The notes beneath the pieces are model-generated. The model was not told the DNA's origin. It searched no databases and saw nothing but the letters and a program-made list of their open reading frames with translations. A DNA stretch of 64,000 nt, taken from positions 310,001-374,000 of the forward strand of contig CAWFFV010000029.1 in the NCBI GenBank assembly GCA_963814985.1, written 5' to 3'. Source of the stretch: CAWFFV01 sp963814985. Its GTDB lineage: Bacteria; Chloroflexota; Ktedonobacteria; Ktedonobacterales; Ktedonobacteraceae. The position numbers and the translations under genes were made by a program. This document shows positions 7,766 to 17,128 of this stretch, piece by piece (position 1 is the stretch's first letter; each line of letters starts with the position of its first letter).

Positions 7766-9190
7766 ATGAAAGGAAACATGACCAGAGAATTCAACAAGCA
7801 ACGGCGAGATGACTCGCGTCCGTCATTTCGCGACAAGTCTTCAGGGAGAGATGGAGAAGAGCGATCTCCACGTCCCGCTCGCCCCCGCCTCAGTCGCGAA
7901 ACGGTAGATCGTGCCTGGGAATCTGGAGCACAACATCATCACGCGGATTATCGTCCACGTAGTAGTCAAGAGCAGTCACCACGCTGGCGCAATAACCAGC
8001 AGTCTGAGCATTCCTCCTCGCATCAAGGTCCTGCCGGCAACAGGCCCTATGGCAATCGTCAAGATAATCGCTGGAACAACTCTCAGAGAAATGAGTCCCA
8101 AGGCTACCAGGGTCCCCGCTCTCGATCTTTTGATACAGACCGACGCAATACTGGAAATCAGGGTTTCCGCGACAACCCGCAATCGCAAGGTCGAAACTTC
8201 CGCGACAACCCGCAATCGCAAGGCCGAAACTTCCGCGACAACCCGCAATCGCAAGGTCGAAACTTCCGCGACAACCCGCAATCGCAAGGTCGAAACTTCC
8301 GCGACAACCCACAACCGCAAGGTCGAAGTTTCCGCGACCGCGACAATGCACATCCAGGAGGTCGTGACTTGCGAAACCCATCATCTGATCGGGGAGCCTC
8401 CCAATATCGTGACCGAAATCAGGACCGTAGCGATCGTCGTGATTTTGATCGCAGTACAAGCTATTCACGCGACAATGATCGAGGTGGAAGATCATTACGC
8501 AGCGACCAACGCTCAGGGTCAGAGACTTATCATTCACGTTTGCAAGGTCAAGATCGCCCCTCAGCGCATCGCTACAACGAGAATTGGGAGCCGGAGAGGT
8601 CCCCACATCGTTCACATCGCGAAGAGCATTTTGAAGGTGATTACGAGCGTTTCGATCATGCCGATGCATCTCGTCGGTCAGCCCGCCCGGTAAACAAGCC
8701 TGGAGTCCGTACTCGTGATAATGAGCCTGAAGAGCGTCATGTTACGCGCTTAACCGACGGACGCGTTCTCAAAGGACCTCGTCCTGTACAGCGCCGCAAT
8801 GCGCAATTCTGGACGGACATAACAGAGGATACCAAAGACCTGATCACAAATGTTCATGTGCCTGAAGTTGTGGCTGTACAGCTTACAACGGAAGATACGG
8901 AGCAGCAGAGAGATAGCGATGTGGGTGATAAAGAGAGTGGGGAGCAGATAGAGAGAGAGGTTCTATCAGAAGAAGAAAAAGTGCCCCTCCTCTGGTTAAA
9001 CCTAAAAGACGTGCTTCCACTCGTAACCAGCAGGCTGATACGACTCGTTCTACTGGTCCTAAACCATCACAGCGCGGTTTCAAATGGCCTACGCCATAGG
9101 CACTTTGTAACAAAGTTCTCATGTGTCCAGTTGTATAACTGGACACATTTTATGCAAGCAACTACTCATGCGGAGCTAATAGGGGAATGA
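7766..9190 (+). CDS. Arg/Asp/Asn/Gln-rich low-complexity protein, probably frameshifted near its end
   Basis: This is a highly charged, probably disordered protein. Residues about 134-188 are five 11-residue repeats (NPQSQGRNFRD); more R/D/S-rich sequence follows, then a more ordered part with 'VTRLTDGRVLKGPRP' and 'AQFWTDITEDTKDLI'. Such R/G/D-rich tails occur on RNA-binding proteins, but no catalytic domain is visible. At the A-run 8976-8980 the coding character moves to the -1 frame: that frame reads 'VKPKRRASTRNQQ' and 'KPSQRGFKWPTP' and stops at 9097-9099, just before a strong terminator at 9121. The zero frame instead runs through that terminator to 9190. The true end is therefore probably 9099, reached by a sequence correction or, less likely, -1 slippage. 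Confidence 0.6.
   Translation: MKGNMTREFNKQRRDDSRPSFRDKSSGRDGEERSPRPARPRLSRETVDRAWESGAQHHHADYRPRSSQEQSPRWRNNQQSEHSSSHQGPAGNRPYGNRQDNRWNNSQRNESQGYQGPRSRSFDTDRRNTGNQGFRDNPQSQGRNFRDNPQSQGRNFRDNPQSQGRNFRDNPQSQGRNFRDNPQPQGRSFRDRDNAHPGGRDLRNPSSDRGASQYRDRNQDRSDRRDFDRSTSYSRDNDRGGRSLRSDQRSGSETYHSRLQGQDRPSAHRYNENWEPERSPHRSHREEHFEGDYERFDHADASRRSARPVNKPGVRTRDNEPEERHVTRLTDGRVLKGPRPVQRRNAQFWTDITEDTKDLITNVHVPEVVAVQLTTEDTEQQRDSDVGDKESGEQIEREVLSEEEKVPLLWLNLKDVLPLVTSRLIRLVLLVLNHHSAVSNGLRHRHFVTKFSCVQLYNWTHFMQATTHAELIGE
8164..8328 (+). repeat. Five tandem 33-bp coding repeats
   Basis: Units begin at 8164, 8197, 8230, 8263 and 8296 and are nearly identical; the fifth has diverged. Each encodes the 11-residue unit FRDNPQSQGRN of the surrounding low-complexity protein. 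All are in phase, so unit number can vary without breaking the frame. Confidence 0.9.
9121..9153 (+). terminator. Rho-independent terminator
   Basis: Arms 9121-9132 and 9137-9148 form a perfect 12-bp stem with a GTAT loop, followed by TTTTAT. It sits 22 bp after the -1-frame stop at 9099, supporting that stop as the real gene end. A second hairpin (9182-9212, one mismatch, no clear T-run) follows. Confidence 0.85.
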
Positions 9191-9281
9191 GGAGCCAGAT
9201 CTCCTCTTTCCCCTGTTTCGGAAATCGGTCCTATTTTGTTGAGACATCACAGAACCTCTAAAGTTTACCGGAGTAATCAGG

Positions 9282-10225
9282 ATGTTTTACCCCAGTTATC
9301 TCAATCTATACGAAACAGGAGAATTAGCAGAACGTGCCTCTGCTGCATGGGAAATCCTACGCAGTTGTACGATCTGCCCGCAGAATTGCCGATGTGACCG
9401 CACAGCTGGCAAAACGGGGGTTTGCCACTCCGGTACAGAGGCAATCGTTGCATCGTGGAACGTACATCGGCGTGAAGAGCCGCCGATTAGCGGCACGCGG
9501 GGCGCAGGTACAATCTTTTTGGATACTGCCAGGCACGCTGTACTTACTGCCAAAATTTTTCACTCAGTCAGGGAGGATTAGGGCATCGTGTTGGGCCAGA
9601 ACGTTTGGCTGATATGATGCTCTACCTGCAAAAAAAGCGCTGTCACAACCTGGATCTAGTTACGCCTACTCACTTTGTGCCACAAATTCTGGCGGCTCTC
9701 GTTGTAGCATGTGGGAAAGGGCTGACCTTGCCCATCGTTTATAACTGTGCAGGATATGAGAATATGGCAACATTAGAACTCCTGGATGGTGTCGTAGATA
9801 TCTATCTCCCTGATGCCAAGTACTCTGACAACAAAAATGCATTGCGCACTTCTAAGATGCCAAAATACGTGGATCATAATTATTTGACATTACGTGAGAT
9901 GTATCGTCAGGTTGGTCCTCTCCAGCTCGATGATGAGGGTATTGCCCGTCGAGGTATCCTGATCCGTCACCTTGTCATGCCGGAAGATATCTCTGGGACA
10001 CGAGGGGTGCTACGTTGGATCGCTGAAGAGCTAGGCCCCAATACCCCGATTAGTCTGATGGATCAATATTTCCCGGCCTGGAAAGCGGTGAACGATCCTG
10101 TATTAAACCGGCGTTTGAGCTGGTCAGAGTATCGCACAGCCCTGGAAGCACTTGATGAATTTAATTTCACAGCAGGGTATGTTCAGGAGGACCTGGTAGA
10201 GATCGATATTACATCCGAGGTATGA
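9282..10225 (+). CDS. Radical SAM protein, PflX-like (frameshifted)
   Basis: This is a COG1313/PflX-like radical SAM protein, annotated elsewhere as a putative pyruvate-formate-lyase activating enzyme; the substrate is unknown. The first part (9282-9581) has 'CTICPQNCRCDR' and 'PISGTRGAGTIF'. The frame then breaks at five T's (9516-9520). One extra T would give IFFGYC and join it to the -1 frame, which carries the cluster motif C-x3-C-x2-C ('CQARCTYC') and 'QNFSLSQGG'. That frame continues into the second open part (9605-10225) with the family hallmark 'LVTPTHFVPQI', 'YNCAGYE' and 'VDIYLPDAKYSD'. Apart from this base the protein is complete (about 314 residues), so a sequence error is more likely than a dead gene. 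Menaquinone-related genes follow 200 bp downstream. Confidence 0.8.
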
Positions 10226-10300
10226 AAATTATAGTTGCTGAAAATTCACGTGTGGGAGGATAGACAGAGTTTCTCTCTTTAGCTAATGGACATGACGCGG

Positions 10301-10306
10301 TATAAT
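10301..10306 (+). promoter_or_regulatory. Possible -10 element for the isoprenoid/menaquinone genes
   Basis: A perfect TATAAT with a poor TTTAGC (10278-10283) 17 bases upstream. It lies 128 bp before the polyprenyl synthase start. The leader also contains a repeated TGCCAGATAAT (10381 and about 10402) of unknown meaning. Confidence 0.25.
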
Positions 10307-10433
10307 TTATTTAAGATAGACTTTAGTCACAACCGAGAAAAGGTGCGTGTATCTCACATACACAGTTTTTCTTTACTACGTGCCAGATAATGCCTGGCCA
10401 CATGCCAGATAATTGAGAAATGGAGAGTCCTAG

Positions 10434-11423
10434 ATGAACACAGCTGCCCCATTGAGCCGACTCTTTGCCGGTATCCAAACTGATCTTGATCAAGTGGATA
10501 TAACCTTCCAGGAGCGAGCAACCTCGGGACTCAACATCCTAAACTCAGCTTCGATGCACGCGCTTGCATCACCAGGGAAACGTCTCAGAACGGCAATTAC
10601 ACTGCTCGCCGGAAAGCTAAATACCTATCGTTTTGAGAAGCTTCTTCCTCTCAGTGTTGCATTTGAGATGGTTCATCTCGCAACGCTTATTCATGATGAT
10701 ATTGTGGATGAAGCAAAAACCCGCCGTGGTAGCCCCACCATCAATGCTTTATGGGGAGACAAGATCGCTATCTTACTTGGTGACTACTACTTTGCCAAGA
10801 CAGCAGGTTTGATTGCCGACATTAATGATAATCGTGTTGATCGACTCTTCTCAGACACAGTCGCAATGGTCTGCGAAGGGACCATCATGGAGATGATGAC
10901 AGCGGGCCGTCTTGATCTTAGTATCGAGACATACTATGAGAAAATTGAGCATAAGACAGCATGTCTTATTGCAGCTTGTTGCAAGGGCGGCGCTATCGTG
11001 AGTCAGGCATCTGATGAAGAGATCGATTTACTTCATAGCTATGGGATGAACCTTGGTATTGCATTTCAGATCATCGATGACATATTGGACTACACTGAAG
11101 ACCAATCGACAATCGGAAAACCTGTGGGAAATGACCTGCGTCAAGGAATGGTCACACTCCCACTGATCTATGCCTTACAGGAACAGCCACACAATGGTCA
11201 TGACCAGCGGGTACAACCCTTACTTAATGGAGCCTCCCACAAAGAGGAGGATATACGCGCCGTTGTCGATTGGGTTGCTCAAGGCTATGGCGTGGGACAG
11301 GCACATAGAGATGCCTACACCTACGGTGACAAGGCCCGTGATGCTCTCTATCACTTCCCACCTTCACAAGATCGTGACGTGTTAGATGAGCTGATCGATT
11401 TTGTGCTCTCACGTCGGCACTAG
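10434..11423 (+). CDS. Polyprenyl diphosphate synthase (menaquinone side chain)
   Basis: This trans-isoprenyl diphosphate synthase elongates an allylic diphosphate with isopentenyl diphosphate. The first Asp-rich motif 'DDIVDE' (about 88-93) and second 'DDILDYTED' (about 215-223) are intact, with 'GKRLRTA' for IPP binding and 'GDYYFAKTAGLIA' after the first motif. The length of 329 residues fits the HepT/octaprenyl group. menG/ubiE begins 58 bp downstream, so the likely product is the menaquinone side chain; chain length cannot be read confidently. ATG 10434 follows GGAGAG. Confidence 0.9.
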   Translation: MNTAAPLSRLFAGIQTDLDQVDITFQERATSGLNILNSASMHALASPGKRLRTAITLLAGKLNTYRFEKLLPLSVAFEMVHLATLIHDDIVDEAKTRRGSPTINALWGDKIAILLGDYYFAKTAGLIADINDNRVDRLFSDTVAMVCEGTIMEMMTAGRLDLSIETYYEKIEHKTACLIAACCKGGAIVSQASDEEIDLLHSYGMNLGIAFQIIDDILDYTEDQSTIGKPVGNDLRQGMVTLPLIYALQEQPHNGHDQRVQPLLNGASHKEEDIRAVVDWVAQGYGVGQAHRDAYTYGDKARDALYHFPPSQDRDVLDELIDFVLSRRH

Positions 11424-11450
11424 GGAGAGCGTGATATTGCACGCTCTCTC
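11423..11450. terminator. Hairpin between polyprenyl synthase and menG
   Basis: GAGAGCGTG (11425-11433) pairs with CACGCTCTC (11440-11448) around a six-base loop, immediately after the stop codon. There is no U-tract, so partial termination or mRNA processing is more likely than full termination. Confidence 0.4.
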
Positions 11451-11480
11451 GCATTTGCATCACGATAGAGGATTATTTTT

Positions 11481-12366
11481 ATGAGTTTAAAGGTATCTTT
11501 AGAAGAGAAATTCCGTGAAACAGGCGGCAAGCGTCCCTATGTACAGCGACTCTTTGGCCGCATTGCACACATCTATGATCTGACGAATCACTTGATGAGT
11601 TTTGGCCTCGACAGCTATTGGCGTCAACGGACAGCCCGCTATCTGGCTCTGGGTACAGGGGAAATTGGCCTCGATCTGGGTACAGGCACCGGAGACCTCT
11701 CCCATCGCTGTTATTCGCCGTTCTGGTCCAGGTACGCGCATGATCGGTATGGATATTACACCTGAGATGCTTGAGCAAGGTCACAAAAAATTGGCGCGAC
11801 TGGGCCTACAAGAGAACATTGAGTTGCGGATGGGAGATGCTGAGCATATTGATCTTCCAGATAATAGTGTGGATGGTTGCTGTTCGGCTTTTACAGCACG
11901 AAATCTGACTGATCTCAAACAAGGCTTCAGGGAGATGTTGCGAGTCGTACGACCTGGGGGGCGAGTCGTCTGCCTTGAAATCAGTCATCCTCCAGGCAAG
12001 ATTTTTGGTACCTTGTTTCACTTTTACTTCTACAAGCTCGCCCCACTTTTCGGTACCATCATCGGGAAAGCATTTGAAGAATATAACTATCTCCCTCACT
12101 CTCTTACCCACTTTCCCAACGCAGCCAAATTGCAAGAAATCATGGAGGAGGTAGGTTGGAGCGATGTACACTTTTATCGCCTCAGTGGTGGAATCGTGGC
12201 AATTCATGTAGGGACAAAATCTGTCGGTAAAAATGGGATAAAGGTGGAAGTCACAGAAAGATCCCTCACTAGCTTCCACCGAAATAGTGTAGCTTACCTC
12301 AAACTAAGAACCAGCACGGCTACCAGGAATAAGCAAACCAGAATAGCAACCAACCAGAGCGCATAG
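11481..12366 (+). CDS. menG: Demethylmenaquinone methyltransferase MenG/UbiE (frameshifted)
   Basis: This SAM-dependent methyltransferase of the UbiE/MenG family performs the last methylation in menaquinone synthesis. The first part (11481-11765) has 'FGRIAHIYDLTNHLMSFGLDSYWR' features and SAM motif I 'LDLGTGTGDLS'. At CCC (11701-11703) the coding frame shifts: dropping one C gives 'DLSIAVIRR' and continues into the open part ending at 12366 with 'MIGMDITPEMLEQG', 'GDAEHIDLPDNSVD', 'RVVRPGGRVVCLEIS' and 'YNYLPHSL'. The rebuilt protein is complete, so an extra C in the sequence is likely. A roughly 45-residue polar tail after 'AIHVGTKS' is unusual for the family. It lies behind the polyprenyl synthase gene, as expected for menaquinone synthesis. 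Confidence 0.85.
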
Positions 12367-12406
12367 AGGAATTTATTATGATACCCCTTGGTCGCTGGTA
12401 AATCTT

Positions 12407-13920
12407 TTAAGTATGACAGAGGCTTTTATATTGCTGCTCTTGATCAACACTGTAGGAGAACTCGCTGGACAGCTTTTGTACAGTACGTTCAGGCACCTTC
12501 TGTCCAAGTGATGGAAAAACCTGAGCGACGCCAGAACTATCAAGAGATTGTTTATCTCTCAGTGCAAGGCCACCAGTCATAGAATGTAGCATCAGCAGAT
12601 CTTGACGAAGGGTCGCTGGATTCTGGTAACGTTGAGATGCAAGAGGTTGCAGACCCCGAAGCAAGATTGTATCCAGTTGCTTAGAAACAGTGGGATTCAG
12701 TTGTCGTGCTGATGGAATAGTATCCCTACCCTGAAGCGTAGTTGGAATGCTTCCTGTTACTACATGATATGCAGTCGCTATTAAGGCATATAGGTCGGAA
12801 CGAACATCTATCATGCCTTGTGTGAATTCAGGGGCAGTATATGGTGATAAGCGTGAACGGTCAATTCCTATAATAAATTGTGTTGTGCCACCAGTCAGGA
12901 GAAGAGAGAAATTTGTTAGGAGATATGGTGAATTGAGTACCCTACAAAGATGTGTTCAGGACAAATCAGACCATGCACCGAAGGCGGCGATTGCTGAGAC
13001 AATAGCTCTAGCACATCGGTCATTTGTATGCAGCATTCGATAACCTCTTGCTCCGGAAGCGCATGCCCTGTACGATGCATACGAGCCAGCAACGATTCCC
13101 CTTCGACATGTTCAAAGACAAAGAAGTTGCGCTCCCTGTCACTAAAGGCATCCCGTAAAATTGGAATAGAGGGATGCCGACTAAGAGAGGTCAACGCTAT
13201 CGTAGTCGTACGTAGTGTGGATTGTATCACCATTGATTCGCTTTGGGGTGTTACCAGTTCACTTATCATCACCTGTGTCCCTGCGCGCTGGGCGTCTTGT
13301 GCGATCCATGTAGCTTCATAGGCCCCGAACAACCATTCCTGACGGCTCACCAGTTCGCGTAAGCGATAACGACCGTCCCGCAATGGTGTGCCAGGCCTCA
13401 GTGAACGAATAGAACCAGCAAGCGTACTACTTGCACTATGATCAAGATATTGGGGAGAAGCAAGTAGTGATAACAAGGACTGGGGTTTCGTTATCTGGGA
13501 ATTTTCATCTTTCTGAGAATCCGGGACTAAACGATTTGAATGGAGTGGATGTGGAGAATACAGGTTGCCAGATGCTAATGAATCTAAAGAGTGTACTCCA
13601 GAAGATGATCTTATAGGACGAGGAGGCAAATATTTTAGTGAAGAGTTGTCAGTATTCGGCACTCTTGCTTCGGGCTTGCCGTGAATGCCACTTCCTTGTG
13701 GTAGAGTATTCAGGAGAGGGTTATCGGTTCCCCGTTCAGAGGATACTGCACCAGACCATGACAACGGCCCCTGAGGCGATGTATTAATATGCTCTCTTGA
13801 CCTTAAATGGTCAGGTAAGCGTACCAGGAGACCGCACTGTGAACAAGGACTTTTACTGACATCCCAGTTGTTACCACAACGTGGACACTTCATAAGCGGA
13901 TCCCCTCTCTGTTCAGGCAA
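12407..13920 (-). CDS. Zinc-ribbon protein with degenerate Ser/Thr kinase domain (frameshifted)
   Basis: The N-terminus carries a zinc ribbon (two CxxC pairs: 'CPRCG' and 'CSQCG', about residues 12-30), then a roughly 130-residue Ser/Pro-rich linker, then a kinase fold. The kinase core is degenerate: the beta-3 'VAxK' position reads 'QVMISEL', the HRD loop reads 'HGLICPEHIFV' without its Asp, the DFG site reads 'TNFS', while 'YTAPEF' (APE) and 'DVRSDLYAL' are kept. It is therefore a likely pseudokinase that binds rather than phosphorylates. The frame breaks near 12940: the N-terminal part (12916-13920) stops, and the other frame continues 'RVLNSPYLL' through APE into 12407-12814. One missing base explains this. 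No membrane helix is seen. Confidence 0.7.
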
Positions 13921-14072
13921 ACAGGGCCTACCAAGCTACCAGTCCGTCATTGAATAGAATAGCTTGGAGGAGTACCATCATGCGAAAATTATAGTAGACG
14001 TATTACACAGTGTCAATCTCCTTCCCATGTAGACTAGTCCAATAATCCCATGACGGATGATCTACTGCACAT

Positions 14073-14474
14073 TCAGCGTTTCCGACCAATTGGGACTAAC
14101 CCCGCTAAGAAACCTTCAAGAGTTTTTGCCAGGTCATAGAGTTGTGTGGCTTCCACTACGGATACCTCGTGACCAGCGTGGGCTACTTGATAGAGAAGCT
14201 GTACCGCGGGATGTTTGGTTGGAGCGCCAGTCTCTGGACCTGCTGAACCAAGAAGCGAGGCACGCATCGCATCTACACTGGCATTGACCTGCTCCAGGTG
14301 AGAGATATCAATAAAACTTCCAGATTGGGCAACGTTCTTTCCCTGCTTCCCAGAGGCACGATTGGCTTCCCACTGTCGCCTTGTCTGTTTACCAGCAGAG
14401 CAATAACAAAATTCAGGATTGGCAGAGTCAGAGTTTTGCAGACCTGTATCATCACAAATTAAGCAGATAGGCAT
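14073..14474 (-). CDS. Small cysteine-containing protein of unknown function
   Basis: A 133-residue hypothetical protein. It begins 'MPICLICDDTG' and has a second Cys pair 'FCYCSAGK', which together could bind zinc like a treble-clef or ribbon. The remainder is polar and helical and ends with 'YDLAKTLEGFLAGL'. The start at 14474 is chosen because AGGAG lies eight bases upstream; the open frame extends to 14582. I do not recognise the family. Confidence 0.5.
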   Translation of the reverse strand: MPICLICDDTGLQNSDSANPEFCYCSAGKQTRRQWEANRASGKQGKNVAQSGSFIDISHLEQVNASVDAMRASLLGSAGPETGAPTKHPAVQLLYQVAHAGHEVSVVEATQLYDLAKTLEGFLAGLVPIGRKR

Positions 14475-14681
14475 AAATGCTCTCCTCTCCATATAGAGTT
14501 GTCGTTGTGTCAATAACACTATATCATACGAAGAGCGTAAAATGTGAGCAATTGCTAAGGCAGGGAGCGAGCAACACAACAAAGCTTGACGCCACTAGAG
14601 ATTTTCTGCCATAATACTATAAATGAATATACAGGGCATGTTCTCCTCCGTTATCGCAGCCCTAAATAAGAGGCATCAACC

Positions 14682-14957
14682 ATGCAAGATACGCCAATGC
14701 GCGATAATACAGCAAAACGTGACTACCATGCGGGTTTTGCACGAGTTATGTGGTTCGCTGAGCAAGCCAAACTGCGTGGCTGGAAATTTAGCGACCGGCA
14801 ATTAGTACACGAAATTATGCAACGCGAACGAGCAGCACAAATCCGAGAAAAAAGCTCACTGCCCATCATCGGACCTGCAGTACGCTCCGCCGCCTGGAAT
14901 TGTGGTCAGGCCGATGCGCTCCGCACACTACTTCGTATACAACGCAAACGCCAATAA
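14682..14957 (+). CDS. Small basic protein of unknown function
   Basis: A 91-residue Arg-rich protein with a conserved-looking helical core ('YHAGFARVMWFAEQAKLRGWKFSDRQ') and a basic C-terminus. No recognised domain. It precedes nth on the same strand by 186 bp, which holds no obvious terminator. It may be a nucleic-acid-associated protein, but that is only a guess from composition. Confidence 0.45.
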   Translation: MQDTPMRDNTAKRDYHAGFARVMWFAEQAKLRGWKFSDRQLVHEIMQRERAAQIREKSSLPIIGPAVRSAAWNCGQADALRTLLRIQRKRQ

Positions 14958-15143
14958 TTGAGAGGCTTGCCAGGGTCCTACCGGACTCAACAAAGATAGA
15001 AGAATCCAACAGACGACATAGTTTACGTGTTCTTGCTATGTTGCTGTGCTGGAATCTGGTCCTTGTTAGAGCAAGGAAGCTCAGGCACATACAATCAAGA
15101 ATATTCTTCATCTGTGTCCAATTTGTAAAGAACAAGGACGTGT

Positions 15144-15818
15144 ATGACAATTGTAACATCATCAACTTACGTGGGGCCACAACCAGGATCAGTAGAGCAG
15201 ATACACGCCATCATCACCGAGTTGCGTCGCCTCTATCCAGAAGCCCGATGCTCACTTAACTACTCTAACCCGTTAGAACTACTGATTGCGACACAGCTTT
15301 CTGCACAATGTACTGATGAGCGTGTTAATAGAGTTACCGGGCACCTCTTCCAGAAGTATCGCAATGTAGAAGATTTTGCAACAGCCAGCCAGGAAGAGCT
15401 TGAACAGGATATTCGGTCAACGGGATTTTACCGTAACAAGGCAAAGAATATTCGGGCTGCCTGTCAGCGAATCATTACAGAGTATGGCGGCGAGGTTCCA
15501 CACACAATGCAGGATTTGCTGAGCCTGATGGGAGTGGCACGCAAGACAGCCAATGTGGTTTTAGGTAATGCGTTTGGCGTCGTTGTGGGCTTTGTCGTTG
15601 ATACGCATATAGGACGCCTCTCACGACGTTTAGGCTGGACCACCAATGAAGATCCGGTGAAGGTCGAGCAAGATCTTATGCGTATTATTCCTGAAAAAGA
15701 TTGGCTCGACCTCGCACACCTGCTCATCTTCCATGGGCGTGCCATCTGTGATGCGCGAAAACCATTATGTGAGCAGTGCACGTTAGCATCTCTCTGTCCA
15801 TCCGCATTAAATCGTTAA
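15144..15818 (+). CDS. nth: Endonuclease III (DNA glycosylase/AP lyase)
   Basis: Endonuclease III removes oxidised pyrimidines in base excision repair. The helix-hairpin-helix 'LMGVARKTANVVLGNAFG' carries the catalytic Lys (about residue 137), and 'VVDTHIGRLSRRLG' carries the catalytic Asp. The C-terminal iron-sulfur loop has the exact C-x6-C-x2-C-x5-C spacing ('CDARKPLCEQCTLASLC'). The length of 224 residues is normal. ATG 15144 follows AAGGA by eight bases. It converges with the lipid kinase gene, whose stop is only four bases away. Confidence 0.95.
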   Translation: MTIVTSSTYVGPQPGSVEQIHAIITELRRLYPEARCSLNYSNPLELLIATQLSAQCTDERVNRVTGHLFQKYRNVEDFATASQEELEQDIRSTGFYRNKAKNIRAACQRIITEYGGEVPHTMQDLLSLMGVARKTANVVLGNAFGVVVGFVVDTHIGRLSRRLGWTTNEDPVKVEQDLMRIIPEKDWLDLAHLLIFHGRAICDARKPLCEQCTLASLCPSALNR

Positions 15819-15821
15819 ATT

Positions 15822-16730
15822 TCATACGCGCACTGACAATGCCCCAGGCAAAATCTCGGCATCAAAATGGCTTACACTGGTTGTTTCGCCATCCATCTGA
15901 ATATTTACAGTTTGCCGGCTTTCGATAGAGACAGCTTTTGCACGATAAAAGGTCACTTCTGGCAAGCCAGCATGTGCGCCTTTTTGTACTATGGGTAATA
16001 ACCGTAGAGCGTGCAACAACGGTGTATAATCTATGGTACAGACATCAAACAGGCCATCAGCATGATCTGCGTCAGGATTGATGTGGAAGCCAGCACCGTA
16101 GGTGGGTCCATTCGTGATGGCTATTAAAACGTAGCGCTTTTCGGTTTGATATTTACTATGGTCCAGCTTTAGCTTTAACCAGGGGCAGCGGTGATAGCCA
16201 AACAAGAGTTGCCGCACGGTTGTAGTATAGTAGAGCCGTTCGCCACTCATCAATGGAAATTTTTTCATCTTGCTAGCAGCTACGGCAATATCAGCATCCA
16301 GCCCAACACTCAACGCATTGAGAAAGAACTTCCCATTGACAGTACCCGCATCTACATTGATTGGCTGTCCATGAAAGGCTCGTTCAATAGCCGCAGCAGG
16401 ATCACGTGGTAGCTTGAGGGTTCGCCATGCATAGTCATTGCCCGAACCAGCAGCAACAATCCCCATGGGGATACGCCTCCCACTAGCAAGGATACCATTC
16501 ACGACTTCGTGAACAGAACCATCACCACCCACAATGATGACGGCCTGTCCTGCTTTAGCAGCGGCCATGGCATATTCACAGGCTTCGCCTGGCCGGCTTG
16601 TTTCCCTATAGTCGGCTCGTTCTTGCTCTACCCGACTACGAATCAATGAACGATAGAGTTTCATGTTGCCACGATTAGCAGCGGGGTTAAGGATGACGAG
16701 AGGATTATCGAAGGACTCCGATGTCTCCAT
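15822..16730 (-). CDS. Diacylglycerol kinase-family lipid kinase
   Basis: The product is a DAGK-catalytic-domain (DgkB/YegS) protein of 302 residues. Evidence is 'LVILNPAANRG' at the N-terminus, the nucleotide-binding 'IVGGDGSVHEVVNGI' (about 65-80), 'GIVAAGSGNDYAWRTL' and a C-terminal beta-sandwich ending 'NIQMDGETT'. Family members phosphorylate diacylglycerol or related lipids at the inner membrane face; the substrate is not predictable here. The start at 16730 has AGGAG five to six bases upstream, better than the upstream start at 16784. Confidence 0.9.
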   Translation of the reverse strand: METSESFDNPLVILNPAANRGNMKLYRSLIRSRVEQERADYRETSRPGEACEYAMAAAKAGQAVIIVGGDGSVHEVVNGILASGRRIPMGIVAAGSGNDYAWRTLKLPRDPAAAIERAFHGQPINVDAGTVNGKFFLNALSVGLDADIAVAASKMKKFPLMSGERLYYTTTVRQLLFGYHRCPWLKLKLDHSKYQTEKRYVLIAITNGPTYGAGFHINPDADHADGLFDVCTIDYTPLLHALRLLPIVQKGAHAGLPEVTFYRAKAVSIESRQTVNIQMDGETTSVSHFDAEILPGALSVRV

Positions 16731-16902
16731 AATTGCTCCTTTGCAGAACGAACTGATTTGCAGATTGTACCATTTTCTCAGCATCTCTACAATTAGCTTG
16801 GTGAAATTTGTGGCACTGTGTCTTTTGGGGAGTCGTGTACGTTTCCCAAAGGGAGTGTTTTTCTATGGCAAAACCGGGAGCCAACAGAATAGAGGAGGAC
16901 AC

Positions 16903-17118
16903 ATGTCTACATGGATCATCTATGGTTTAGTTATAGTATTTTTCCTGGTGCTGCCCATCATAGTGCTCATTGCTACGAGAGAACCCAGGAGGGATACCCA
17001 ACCATCACAGGGTCACGCATCTTTGACTTACATAGATAAGATATCATATATTATCATTGTGGCGATTTTTGCATTGATGATTGCTCTGACGTTACTCATA
17101 CATCGAGAGCACTCATAA
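16903..17118 (+). CDS. Small two-helix membrane protein
   Basis: A 71-residue protein with two strong membrane helices: residues about 4-24 ('IIYGLVIVFFLVLPIIVLIA') and about 48-66 ('ISYIIIVAIFALMIALTLLI'), joined by a basic, polar loop. GAGGAGG five bases before ATG 16903 fixes the start; the same frame is open from 16663 but is antisense to the lipid kinase there. Function unknown. Confidence 0.6.
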   Translation: MSTWIIYGLVIVFFLVLPIIVLIATREPRRDTQPSQGHASLTYIDKISYIIIVAIFALMIALTLLIHREHS

Positions 17119-17128
17119 TCAAATGGAC

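Noticed and set aside
7890..8693. Long open frames in other frames of the Arg/Asp-rich gene
   Set aside because: The repeats leave several frames open by chance; only the plus frame from 7766 has a fitting start and tail.
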